DNA of 50,381 bases. Origin: Dinochytrium kinnereticum. Lineage: Eukaryota > Chytridiomycota > Chytridiomycetes > Chytridiales > Chytridiaceae. Below the pieces are notes generated by a model. The model worked only from the letters and a program-made list of their open reading frames with translations. It ran no database searches and had not been told where the DNA came from. The position numbers and the translations under genes are program-made. Positions 11,246-23,000 of this stretch are shown piece by piece (the stretch's first letter is position 1; each line of letters starts with the position of its first letter). Where the stretch lies: NCBI GenBank assembly GCA_027604005.1, contig JADGJT010000129.1, forward strand, positions 1 to 50,381, in the 5' to 3' direction.

Positions 11246-13683
11246 CTATTGTGAAATTTCAAAATGAGTGATGCGCAGGCCTTCTGAGGGGACCGCATCC
11301 AACGTTGGGTTGAGTGAGAGGATGAGGCGGACGATGGCCGTTGTTTGCATCTTGCTGTCTGCAGTGATAATCTCGAAAGGATAGTCGCCGCAGACCTCGG
11401 ATTGACCTGCAAAGAGCTCGGCCAGCGATACGAGGGTTTTGCCGATCTCTTTTTCGTAAGCAAGCACCTTTGAAAACAACACTTTTGAATTCGAAAGACA
11501 GGTGGTTAGTCATTACGCCACTGTCTTTCGCTAATATAGCTACTACCTTCATCGTCAACCACCTTTTTGTTCTTTTGATTTGGGTTAGGTTTTTTCTTAT
11601 CGGTTTTCTTTGGTGCGGAAGGAGGAGGAGGCTTTGCTGGTGTCGCACTTGCTGGTTTGGCTTCGCTCTTTTTCAGACCACTACCAGGCCTTGATCCGGT
11701 GGGCTGTTCAGGTGCTGCAAGAGTACCATAGTCATTCTCCCCTTCCTTATTCTCTTGGTTCTTGAAAACATATGTATGCCGTTGTTCAAACAATCTCAGC
11801 ATCAGCCCGCCTGGGTGATTGGATTTGGTCAGTTTTCCAACCACGCAGAAAGATATACAGTAATTTAGAGTCAAAAGTTCGTAACTCACTCTCGACGGCA
11901 TCCCGGAACTCTTTTGAGACAACAGCGTCGATACTGGTCTCATCCTTGAAGTCCATCAGCTCCTCTTGCCATGGCAACGCGACACTTGAGAACTGGAAGT
12001 CTGGATGTTTCTCGAAAGATACATGGATAAAGTACCTGACCTCGTCCGCAGGTTTCTCATCAGTAGCCTCGATTTCAGGTTGCTTTAGTGATGTCATTTC
12101 TTGGAGATGAAGAAGCAATTTAATGCCTTAGTTGATGTCAGTGTCTATATATGTCAAGGCTATCTTCCTAACGGGCAAAAGAGGACTCACTGGTCTTTTC
12201 CGACTCCCCAAACTTCTTTCTGGCCAGAGCCGCCCTTTCGAAATTGGTAACGCTCACCTCATCCAACGAGATGAGTTTCCAAAGCCGCGAGACAATAGTC
12301 GTTCGATACACCTTCAGAAGAGATATGGGATTTTTCTAAAAAAAAAGGCCCAACCAAGGATACAAATACATCATTACAACATTTAGAAGAGTTCAAGAAG
12401 ACATTATCACAAAAAGAGTCTTACCAGAAGCGACAGTATTTTCAAATTCCTGGCATTCTCTAACGTCCCAACGGTCTCATCGATATCCACAAGATTGTTG
12501 CCTGAGAGATCAAGCGACACAAGGCTATCAGGAAACCAGAGGTACGGATCATCCAGAACGGGATCATTACATCTCATAGACGAGATGCAGTTGTATCCAC
12601 AGCCTATGTGAACAAGCTTTTTAAGATGCGACAGATTCGGGCATGCAGTGAGGCTAAAATGGCAATAGAACGCACGTGTAATAGAAGAAAAATAAGCTTA
12701 CCATTTCACTCTAACGAAGCAACGAAAAGCCGTAAAACACACTCACCAATTAGCATTTGCATGAAGGATGTGAATATCCTCCGGTAAATTGCATAGCCGT
12801 TCAATAAAGTTTCCAGTTACGGACAGCTCTCTAACATTCCTCAGTCTCTCGACCCCCGCATCAACCTCACCAATCCCCAGCCCAACTAGCCTCAGCGTCT
12901 TAAAAAACTCAAACAAAAATTCTTCCGTAAAGCTCCCTTGGGCGTTATCAGCCATATCTTCAAGGGTTTGCTTGGCGGTAGTGAGTTGAGTGGTGGAGGT
13001 GGAGGGTTGCTGACCTCTAAGTAGAAGCTCGTGAAGTTGTTTATTAATCTCGGCGAGGTGGCGATGGATAAGGAGTTTGGATTTACGGTCTGATATATGC
13101 TTAATATGCCTGAGGTTTTGGGCTTCGTCGCTCCAGTCTAGAGCTGTGTTTTTTCATGAAAAGTTGGTGAGAAAAAATATGCTCTAAAAAAAGTGAGCAG
13201 GTGCTCATTATTTACTAGAGCCTTTAAAAGAATGCAAGAAAGCCTTTTCAATTTATAGAGCTCACAGAATTCGGAGGAACGTTTGATACTGACTCCACAA
13301 AATACATGGAAAGACAGAAAAAGAAAGAAAAGGAACCAGTCACAAAGACTAAGATTCAATTGCAACCAACCTTGCCTGCCCCCATCAAGAAAACAATCCT
13401 CAAAAACCCCCTCAGCATCCTCATCCTCCAAGTCTGCTAAAGTAAGCGGTACCCTCGGCACATGCAGTGCAACCGTATTAAATGCTGAATCCGTTCTATT
13501 CTTAACCTTTCCCATTGGTGTTGTCGGGGCAGGCGATACCACATTGCGTTTGGCAGGGAGTGGTTTTAGTTTTGATTGATTTGAGAGAATAGGGATGGTA
13601 GGGGGTAGGATTGGAGTGCGAGAGGGGATGATGCCGAGGTCGCGGTTGAGGAGGTCCAAAAAGGCTTGGGAGAGGGTCACCAT
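11246..13683 (-). CDS. LRRC43-like leucine-rich repeat axonemal protein
   Basis: The start at 13683 gives MVTLSQAFLDLLNRDLGI. After a Pro-rich linker and an intron comes FLFEFFKTLRLVGLGIGEVD, leading into LRRs (LRNVRELSVTGNFIERL; SLVSLDLSGNNLVDIDETV). The cap is NPISLLKVYRTTIVSRLWKL, with ISLDEVSVTNFER. This mirrors animal LRRC43 (SYFRSLRVIDKKVTLVD; LVSLDLGFNDLTDL; NPLALVPYYRG; LCVLDDITVSPNE). A second half follows: YFIHVSFEKHPDFQF, a Lys/Pro-rich linker (APKKTDKKKPNPNQKNKK), then EIGKTLVSLAELFAGQSEVC, again in the LRRC43 order. LRRC43 is a cilium/flagellum-associated protein, so it marks a flagellated organism. Six or more exons. The gene lies head-to-tail with the flippase, 82 bp away. Confidence 0.82.
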
Positions 13684-13684
13684 G

Positions 13685-14003
13685 TCAACCTGCTGTATTT
13701 CGGATTGATTTTACTGTAAATTTTGAAAAGTGACAGTTTGAATATGGACAGCGCAGAAGGACGCTGCAAGGTGCAGCAGTGCTTGCAGTACCAGTGCCAA
13801 CTGAGGGATAAGCAGCAAGATATTTACTGTAAAGCTTTTCGAAGGTTTTTCCTGATGTGAGTTTCTCTTTTTTTCTGTCTTTTTCTTCGCTTTCTTTTTT
13901 ATCCTTCATTGGTTTCATCTTAACCATTTTTCTTGGTCGGCTGTAAACAGGTGTGGAGAGGGATCGTCGTTGGAGATGTAAGCATAAGTTTAATCGAGTA
14001 TGG
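13685..14003 (-). other. Spacer upstream of LRRC43 with a basic open frame
   Basis: The minus strand is open from 14032 to a stop at 13685, immediately before the LRRC43 ATG. It contains a Lys-rich run (KDKKESEEKDRKKEKL) and then YSKYLAAYPSVGTG. A good pyrimidine-rich acceptor (CACACCTGTTTACAG) lies near 13950. It could be a terminal exon of a small gene or 5' UTR of LRRC43; neither can be settled. No family was recognised. Confidence 0.25.
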
Positions 14004-14460
14004 CTAAGTGTATTTTCCAACTGCAGCACCAAGGATCAAGCTCGAAAAGTCATGTCCTCCCGCATTCCAATCACCACTTCCTTCATAAGAGATTGAGGCC
14101 AAGATGTCGACTGCTTGGCCCTTCAAGAAACCTTCAATTGCTTTCCTCAGACCAAACTGTATATGATACCCATGTTTTTATGAACTACCCAAAATACAGA
14201 GTTACATGCATTCTCCGTCAACCTTACAAACCCTCCAAAAAAAAAGCAAGTCGATCGTATCAACGAACAGTTGAGAGTGTGACCTGGATAACAAATTTCG
14301 TTAGATAAGATGAAGGAAAAGGCTTAAAAGGAGTATGAACGTTCCCGCTCGGTCAGTGCAAATACGATGCCAAGTAAATCTTGTGGGGGCAAGAAATCCA
14401 CCGCTGTCGTATGGGACTGAAGTTTAATAGTCACAACGTTTTTCTTTCTTGGACCAAAAA
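14004..14460 (-). CDS. Unassigned exons between ATG7 and LRRC43
   Basis: Two minus-strand segments look coding and can be joined in phase. From 14460 the reading is SNEIVFGPRKKNVVTIKL and then VDFLPPQDLLGI. A GTATTT donor and an ATATACAG acceptor near 14155 connect to FGLRKAIEGFLKGQAVDI, ISYEGSGDWNAGGHDFSS and LILGAAVGKYT with a stop at 14004. Residue composition and the WNAGGHDFSS turn look like a real folded domain, but I do not recognise the family. No start codon was located; the 5' end may lie in 14461-14813, where only short frames are visible. Confidence 0.35.
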
Positions 14461-14813
14461 CGATTTCATTACTCTGTACTCTTCCAAATACATATTATTA
14501 TAAAAAAATAAAAACATTATTTGAAGATATGAAGATGGATAAGAAGTAAGGAATTCTCGCTCTTTATCGCCTCAGAGCGTAGTCTCTATAAAACTCCTCA
14601 AAGGATACTTAAAAAAAGATAACAAAAACAAAACACCGCACCCCTCACTCAATACCATTCGGCTACATGATATCGCTCAAACCTCAAATAGTTATATTCA
14701 AAACATAAAGATAACAACTTTTCTAGCATAACTTCCCTACCCAAAAACAAAAAAGAAAAAAAAAAGAAAGATAAACACTAATTCAACTGACTACGACATA
14801 AGGTTATGTGATA
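14461..14813. other. Intergenic, AT-rich
   Basis: About 350 bp downstream of the ATG7 stop, with long A and T runs. One short minus-strand frame near 14570-14610 reads FEEFYRDYALRR before a stop and could be a tiny exon; support is weak. No RNA gene or repeat seen. Confidence 0.35.
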
Positions 14814-17800
14814 TCATTCATCCTCCCCTTCCATCCACTCAACATCTCCGGCATCGGTATCGTTGAATAGTTCCAAAAGCCCCGTCACCTCTTCAAGATA
14901 CTTTGGGGATGCAATAACTTTTTTCATGAATCCATCACGGTCAAGGTCAAATTCGTTAAGAATCTATTAATATATGGGATTCAAAAACAAAAAAAAAAAG
15001 AGGTTATCAGACTAAACACTCAAAGCAGAAAAAATCAAGAATTAAGGTAAAAAACAAAAGCTATTAATCATCGACTGCGATATCTTTCCACCGTTTTCCC
15101 ACCCTGGCCACATGAAAGCAGAGAAAGAAAAAGAGCATAACAAAAAGTGTAGGTATATCCATGCCAATGTAAGTAAGCAAATCACCTTATCTGAGCAAGC
15201 AATACAGCGGTCATACCCCTGTCCCGAAATCAACAAATTCGTAAAATGTGCCAAGAACCCCCTAATCTGATGTGGCACCAATCCAAAGAAATTCGGAGTA
15301 GGCTCCGTAGGATCTAGCGGTTTATCAGCGTCCGCGAGTGCCCTAAAGATTTATAGTCGTAGTTGAGGGGGATGTAATTAATAAAGAAGGGTTGCTCTAA
15401 GTTCTGCTCTGGATAGAGTGGGGAGAGAGAGAGAGAACAAATAAGGAGGAGAGGGCGGGGCTGAATACATGATTTCTTACCCGTCAGGATGGTTTAAAAT
15501 AGATACTAGAAGCTCTACTGCTTGTCCACCAGCAAGTAAAGCCAAGCCCGGTCTAGAAACAGTACACTGCTGGTCTAACGTTCGATCGCTCAACGACTAC
15601 AAACCAGATAGATAAAGGAGTTAACGTATCGACGACATGATAAGGAAGACACATCAAAAAAAAATTAAAGAAATAGGAGAAAAACAGAAACGACAGCCGA
15701 GATATCTAACGGAAAGAAACAAAGACTTACGTCTCGTGGCGCCACGACGTCATTACAGAAATAGCATCCAAGGTTTTGAGTTTGCCCCTCGATACCACGC
15801 ATTCCATGCCGCATAACGACAAATGTATCAAACCCTATCGCAGCCGTAATAACAATCTGTAGAAAAGGAATGGAAACGATTCAGCCTGAAAACAAAGTTC
15901 AACCGATACACCAACCGAAGGATCAAAAACTCACAAAGACTCATACTGCAAAACAAAAAAAGAAACGGCTCCTTATAGAAAAACAATTGATACCTTCTTC
16001 ATCTTCGCGCCTAAAACCGTCGGCAACCACCTTGCTTCTCGGCTATCAGTCAATAAAAATACCGCATCATGTTTGTCAATGAGGCTTGATAACTCATCAA
16101 CACCTTTCATAAGTGCTTCGTCCGTTGAAGCGGCATGGCCCGGCATGGGAATCGACATTGAAACACCTTCAGTCACCTATGCAACCAGATCCACAAAACA
16201 AAAAAAATATTCAGGGTTAATCCAAAACAAGGGACATGATCCAACCACCCGCCCATAAAACAAGTGAAAAGCAATGATATAAAAGGTGGCAAGAACTAAA
16301 ATAGACATAATTCGTCGAAAAAAAACAAAAGAAAAAGAAAAAAAACAACATAGATATATATCTTACCACTCCCGGAAACACCCTCTTTAAGCCATCCGCA
16401 GCAGCCTTAGCCTTAGGCTTTCCACCGTCCAAGCAATCTTCATAAGTGAAGAGGGGTTGGCGAACCGGGTTAGAGAAGGAGACGGTACCGTTATCAACAA
16501 ATGTGACGTGTCGAACGCCCCAAGCCTGGCAAAATAGACAAACCGAATATCAAGTCAAAACAATTTGATGACATAGGTTTAAAAAAAAGATTCAGAGAAA
16601 ATCCAGTAAGGGCTTCTACTGCTCTTTACTAAGAAAGAAAAGGGAGCTTCTGAAAAAACACGATTGATTAGGGTTATGGTTACCAGCAAGGCTCGAGCGA
16701 CATAGCATCCGAGAGTGCCCGATCCGAGGAGAAGGCATTTTGTGCCAGCAATTTTTTCGAGATTGATCCCGGGCATGATGCGCCATCTCATCAGCTTTAG
16801 ATTAAGGTCGACGGCCGTATCCGCAAGTCTGGGTATAAAAAAGGGGTTTTTTTTTTAAAAAAAAGGTGAGTACGCATTACAACTATAGTAAAACAGCAAA
16901 TGAAAGAATAGGCTCTTACTTCATAGGATCCATTAAAGGCGCCAAATCAGCAACCCTCGGCCCCAACTTGCCACCACCATTTTTTTCCCATCCAACACAT
17001 TTCGGCATCTCATCCGGCAGGTCTCCTCCAGGCATCTCCACCTTCAACCAAATCGTTGGCGAAATATCGCCCCCATGCTCCCTAAAACAAACTACCTGTA
17101 CCCTCGACACATCAAAAGCATCTTTCATTAACGCCAAAAAATTACGAAGTGGCCATCCAGGGTTTGAAGGAAGACTGCTGGGGTCAAAGAAACCTATTAT
17201 GCGGTCCTCTGGTGGAGTTGCTGAGAAAAAGGATTGAAAGCTTGAGAGGGAAGAAATTTGGATTGTTGAGGAGTCAGGAGTGGTCTTCAGAAGGAAGAAG
17301 GGGGATGATTCGGGAGTTGCACGGAAGGCTCTTATTGTGGCGTGGAGAGATGTAACCTAAATATACGACATACAAGCGTGAATAAGTTACGAATATATAA
17401 CTTTGCAAGCAAAAAAAACTGGGAGTAGATCATACCTGATCAGCGGTCCACACGTCTTTCAGAGGTCTGACACGTTCCCCAGGAGCTAGCGTAAAAAGAT
17501 CGGGAAGATTGAAGGCTGGGAACGCAAACCAAAAGTAAAACTTGTACTTTTTCAAATCAGCAAATGTCAACAAAAGGAATTTGGTGAGAATCGATGGATC
17601 CTTCAAAGCTTCTTTGGACTTAATTGCATCCCATATCTACAAAGAAAAATGAAAGAAAAAAAAACAAAATCAATATTAAAAAAAAACGCCTTGGCGGTTA
17701 AGAAAACCTTTCTTCCGACCGAAGCAATTGCTTCTGCTTTGTCAATCGCTTTAAAATCTTCTATGGTATTGGTGTTCAGTAAAACGCCGGGTGCTTTCAG

Positions 17801-18374
17801 AGAAAATGGTGGGAGACTGCTGTCAAAATGGCTTTAGCTTCCAAGATAAACAGATGTTCAACAACAGAAAAGCATGTGAATCAAAAATTCATCCATGCAA
17901 GGAACCTGAAAAGAATTTAATATATATATGCCCCTTGGTGTGCATCGCTCGTATTCCATAGTAGATTCCCAATAGAATCTTTAATGCAAGAATGAAATGT
18001 ATATAGTCCCTTTCGCGCGAGGAAATGCTCGCCTCCTTCCTGGCGCATTTCCTTTGGGCAGAAATAGGAAGCTTGGATGGCATGCTTTCTTCGCTCGGAA
18101 ATGGTACTCACCCATCGGTATCAAAAGCTGAGTGGCCAATACACAAACGCGCGGGCAGAGCCGGGGAGGCAGTTCGAGTGGGAGAAGACGGAGCAGAGAG
18201 AATAGCCGAGGAGGAGGAGGGTGCACCACCGATAGAGTAGTATCCTTTTATTTCTCTCTCGGTGTCATCCAGACGGAACAGCTCGACCTTACGAGAGGCG
18301 AGAGCATGCCAGAAGGTAGCGTCGACGGCGGATGCGAATGCCTCGAATTGGAGGGGTGGAGGAGTTGACGGCAT
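14814..18374 (-). CDS. ATG7: ATG7, E1-like enzyme of autophagy
   Basis: Atg7 activates Atg8 and Atg12 and passes them to Atg3 and Atg10. The start at 18374 gives [20 protein letters not shown], then [17 protein letters not shown] and EIKGYYSIG, the Atg7 N-terminal domain that binds E2. The E1 part has [20 protein letters not shown] with [16 protein letters not shown] (nucleotide-binding Gly loop), [39 protein letters not shown] and the catalytic segment [17 protein letters not shown]. The active Cys codon is at 15564-15566. [13 protein letters not shown] and a C-terminal acidic tail ([17 protein letters not shown]) close the protein. About ten exons with small introns. All key motifs are intact. 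It is transcribed toward the 14004-14460 exons. Confidence 0.95.
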
Positions 18375-18898
18375 CTGAGAAATTTGCTGAAACGGACAAG
18401 TGTGTTGTTTCTCATGTCTGGTCAAATAGTTTATCGCCTCTTGTTTACCTCTGCTGAAATGTACTAAAATAAATACTTTCATCTGGATTAGCGAGCCAGG
18501 GTGAAATGCTCAAATCTCCCTGTGGAAGTATTTACGAAAACAAGAAGAGCCGAGCTATGTTTATTTATTTGTGTTTTGCCCATTGCATCCAACGAAGTGC
18601 AAGGGAGGGGCTTGAAGAGTCTGCGCACGCATGACTCAATGATGCCTGCTCTTGCTGGGAGCAGCTTATTACACCCAAATCCGTGTAGTGTTATTGTTAT
18701 TAGCTGTTGGAGGTGCTTAAGTGCATGCAGCTGACTGGACGGACTTTGACGCCGATCCATTATTGCGGATAAACTGGATCTGACAATTCCATGGGACTCG
18801 ATATCCTCGATCGGCACCTCCTATTTATTTGTCGNNNNNNNNNNTTGTCGAACGTCCATTCCCCCACCGTTTCTGCAACTGCTCACTCGACGTCGATA
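18375..18898. other. Divergent intergenic region between ATG7 and the SRPBCC gene, with assembly gap
   Basis: It holds both 5' flanks. A minus-strand frame of 109 codons (18488-18817) has no recognisable family and no splice signals, so I do not call it. Ten N at 18835-18844 interrupt the assembly. The same TTGTCG word stands on both sides of the gap, so the true gap may be very small or negative. Confidence 0.5.
18835..18844. other. Assembly gap (10 N)
   Basis: Ten undetermined bases; a scaffolding gap of unknown real size. Confidence 0.99.
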
Positions 18899-19756
18899 AT
18901 GGTGTTTGACTCCTTCAAGACCATCAGGATTAGGGGAACTCCCGGTAGGCTTTCATTTACTGCCCATCCTCCATGGTGTCCTCGTTCATTAAACCATTTG
19001 GATCTGATCATTTTGCGATTGAAACTAACTCACTCTCACACTGCTTCCTCATTCATACATTCATCCTTTCACCCATCCATTCGTACATCCTTTCTCCATA
19101 CTCTTGCACAGAGAGGCTTTTTTCTATCCTTAAGGACGTGGAAAAATGGCCTGGTAAGTACCCACTCGTTTTTCATACTTCCATTTTCATCTCTGCTTAA
19201 TATTCTTTATTTTGTTATCATCAACAGTTTGGGATGTTGATCTAAAGGTCGTCAAGCTCAACTCGGAAAACAAGAACCCACCTTCCCTTGAGGGGGCCAC
19301 TGGAAACCTCACTATGAACAACGGCCGGTCCTTTGATTTCACAATTCATGGCATCAAGGAGAATCGCTACGTTTCCTACCTAACAAAACTTCCCGGGGCA
19401 GATGCTGACTGGTGAGTTGCATTTTGAGTGACACGTCTATATATTTTTTGTCTTCGAGAGCATAACTAGAATTAAGCCAAGAGTATCCACTTGTTGAAAG
19501 TCAACTAAATACTTCCTTTGCTCTATCTAAAATATGCATTATAAAAAATAGGTACTGGGACTTCAACCAAGCCGCTGACAATACCGCTGAGACCGAACTT
19601 AAGATGGGAGTCCGCTTCACGGGTGGTGCCACATTTCTTTACAAGTTTCTTTTGGGTGGCATGTTGGGTCCCGCTTTCGAAGTTTGCACAAGGAATCTGA
19701 AAACCTTAATTGAGGATGGAAAGGTTGATGGGAAACCTCACCAGGTGGGACTTTAA
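18899..19756 (+). CDS. SRPBCC (START/Bet v1-fold) family protein
   Basis: Four exons (18899-18944, 19112-19153, 19228-19411, 19552-19756) join in phase to 158 aa. The N-terminus MVFDSFKTIRIRGTPERLF followed by SILKDVEKWPVWDVDLKVVK is the classic SRPBCC opening: a first strand, the two short helices 'P.E.lf..l.D...W..Wd', then strand 2. Later parts are GRSFDFTIHGIKENRYVSYL, WYWDFNQAADNT, LKMGVRFTGGATFLYKFLLG and a long C-terminal helix, completing the helix-grip fold. Such proteins bind hydrophobic ligands or act as cyclases or dehydratases; substrate and pathway cannot be told from the sequence. No signal peptide. The gene is convergent with CFAP70. Confidence 0.75.
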
Positions 19757-20070
19757 TACGCGAGCGGTCTAAAGGCTGCAAGCAGTCTCTCGAACGAACC
19801 GAGGTAGTTAAGCAACCTGAAGAGTGTATTCTCGCAACGGGGCAATATTATTCATTCATTTGCGGGAGCGAGGCAGAATTTTATTCGTCTATATGTTGTT
19901 TTCTCCTAATCACAGTCATTTTTATCTGTAATTTCCAATATCAAATCCCCATAGCCTTTTCTCTCTACTTCTTTGAGTCAGCTTCCTCTTCCTTTTGGTA
20001 CTAATTGATTTATTGCAAGTAAAAGAAGACAATCCCTTGAAAGACGATTCTCAGTAATGTAATTTTAACT
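19757..20070. other. 3'-3' intergenic spacer
   Basis: 314 bp between the stops of the SRPBCC gene and CFAP70. It holds T-rich sequence and presumably both polyadenylation regions; no RNA gene or repeat was seen. Confidence 0.5.
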
Positions 20071-23000
20071 TTAAGCACCAGCTTCCAAACCCCTCTCTCT
20101 ACCGACCAAAAAGCTTCCACTAAACTCTTCGCCTTCCTCACCGTCTCCACGGGCCGTCAACTCTTGCGCCAAGAAGTCTCTGGACCCCTGCGCAATAGCC
20201 TTCATAAACAATTCCTGAACAGAGGTATCGGATGGGTCCAACTCCATTGCTACTCTCAGGCACTCTGCAGCAGACGATATGTTACCGAGTGCGTAGAAGG
20301 CTGTGCCGGTTGTTCTTAACGGACATAGATTAGAAATAATGTTTTAAATTAAATAAGATCATAAGAAGATTGATGGAGTTGGACTTACTTTAGGGCTTCG
20401 GCGTCTTTGACACCAACTCGTAATGCCTGTGCGATGGCTTGGTTGGCTTCGAACGCACGGTCTAGGCAGAGACAAAGGAGGGCCAGGTAAGCCCATACTT
20501 CACCATCACGATTGTTTAGGACGTTGGCTTCCTAGTAACTCAACATCAGTAAAGGAACTTTCTCACGTGACATCCTCTCAGAAAAAGGAAAACACTTTAA
20601 ACCAAACCGAAGTAAGAAATAAAGCAACTAGTTCCCAAAAATGAAGAGCACCGCTCCTCTTCCTTAGGCATCTGTCCTCTACGAGAAAATAAACCGCAAC
20701 CAAACAAAACTAGAAAGCAGAGAACACGAAGCGAAGAAAGAATGCCACAGCAAACAAGAAAAGTTAAAAAATAAAGTACGAACCGACAACGCATCCTCCG
20801 CCTCCCCAAACTCTCCAACAGCAAGACAAGCCTTCCCAACACCCAACCAACTCTTAGAGCTAGGTTTCATCTCACAAGCCCTCAAAAACATTGTTTTGGC
20901 CATCCGAGCCGCGTTCAATTCAATTTGGCTCCTGTCGGCTCTTTGAATGATTTTGGAGGAAGGTGTGGATTTAGTTGCGGGGAGAGTGATTTGGATCAGG
21001 GATTTGATAGTCGTCAGATAGACTATGCCGAGACGAATATAGACTTTAGGGAGGTCCTTCGGCTCTGTTGAAAACGGAGAAAAGTTAGGGGTGCAATTGA
21101 CACACTAATAAAGAAAGTGTGGTAGAATGAAGAAAAGAAAAGTGTATAAAGAAGCCAGCCCCCTAGACAGAGCAAAGGAAAAGGATATAAGAATCGCTTT
21201 TCCAACTCAGGAGCCTTATCCTACCAAAGAACCAATTCCGAATCACCAAAAGAAAGGGGAAGATGGCAAAAACAATAGCACCACCAACCTACCTTCAGGC
21301 AATGATAGAACCGTCTCAAACCCAACCCTTGCGTCCCCCCATTGCTTTAACACGAAATGTGTGTTTGCTAAAAATGCCCAAGCATCTGGATCATCCTGTC
21401 TAACCTCTAGTGCCTCCCGAATGTGTTGAAAAGCGAGCCCATGATTGCCTCTTTGGACTTCAAGGCGTGCTAGAAGAAGATAGGGGCGTACTGATGGGCC
21501 TGAGAGAAGGAGCTCTTGGGAGAGAGCGCGTTCGGAGAGTTGGGGGGCGTGAGTTGAAACGAGGAACTCGGCTGCGGCTGTGAAAGGGGTTGTCGGGTCT
21601 TTGGTTTTTTGTTGTTTTGTCGTTAGTTTATACTGGGTACAGGAGGCACACAAGGTAAAGGAACTAAATGAGGTGAGGAAATATTTTTTCCAACTTACCA
21701 TTTGGATCACTTTTACTCAACTTTATCGCCTCGGTTAAGTACTTTTCCGACTCCATCTCTTCCCCAATAATGTCATAGAATAATCCCTGGACAAAATGAA
21801 TGCCAGAAGTCAGTTTCATTATTGAAACCTTTTTTGCGAGCAGTTTTCTGTATACAAGGGCAAAGAGGAGCAGATGAGGACTTACCAAAATAGTTAGCCC
21901 TAAAACATACGTAGGCTGAAGCTCTGCGGCGGTTACGAGGAAAATTCGAGCTTCTTCGTATTTCTCCAGACCCGAGCAGATAGAACCGTAGGCTAGTAAA
22001 CTATACGGTGGAAAAATAATAAAAACCCAAGTACAACTTTAGTTAGATGCGGATGAAAAAATCTATCGTATTTGCAAATCAAATTAAAACGTTTCCGAGT
22101 AGAAGAAGGAGAAAGGTCTTTTAGGCAAGGAGAATGTTGTAACCGGGGTAAGCTTAATACCTTGGAATGTGCTTGGAGTTTCGGGAAAGCACTTCTTTAA
22201 AACACTCGATTCCTTTAGATGACATGGAGTTCCGCATACAGAATGTTCCGTAATCGAACCTATTCGCCCAGACAGGCACGGTATCAAGATTTAGCAACCA
22301 AATCGGAGGGAACGAAATGACATTAAAAAACGTTCAAAACGAAATCCCTCCTTCGATGATACTGGCTCCCAAGAATTTTACACAAGAACGCAAAAACAAC
22401 AATAACAGAACCTGCAATAAACAGCAGGGGAAAAAAGATTTTACCAGGCCTGGAAGCTATCCTCGAATTTAGCAATCCTTTCTTGATGATACCCCATGGC
22501 AACCATGACATTATGATCCTCCTCAGCCTCCTCAGCAAATCTCTTCAACAGATTAAAATCGGCCGTTTTACATGCCGTCGGATCCGCAAATGCCGCGTCT
22601 TTATCGTTGAACATCTTGATGTTACAAATTAATTCAATGTTAAAACGCTTTATGTTGTAATTAAAGGATGGGGTAAAACGGCATTAGTATTTGTTTTTTC
22701 ACCTTATTGATGGCAATATGCATTTGATCAACAAGGTAAACGTATACTTCGCTCATGAAGAGTTGAATGTCGGATTTAGAGGCGAAAGGAGATTTTCGTT
22801 GAAATCTCTGATGAAAAAAACAAAACAAATGAAAAGTAGGTAATTAGATTTAGTCGCATGTTTAAAATAATGGGGACTGCACCTCGCGAACAATATCGAC
22901 AACGGCGGTCTTGAGGCGTTCTTTGAAACTAAAATAGGACCCGTTTTTGTTCAGGTGGAAAAGAAACCGTTTTTTGCGCTGCAGGTGGATATTGAGAGAA

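Noticed and set aside
1347..18374. Functional clustering of the two E1-like enzymes ULA1 and ATG7
   Set aside because: They are more than 11 kb apart with unrelated genes between; shared fold only.
18488..18817. Minus-strand frame of 109 codons upstream of ATG7
   Set aside because: No recognisable domain or homologue pattern, borders the assembly gap, and the ATG7 start is downstream; more likely 5' flank.
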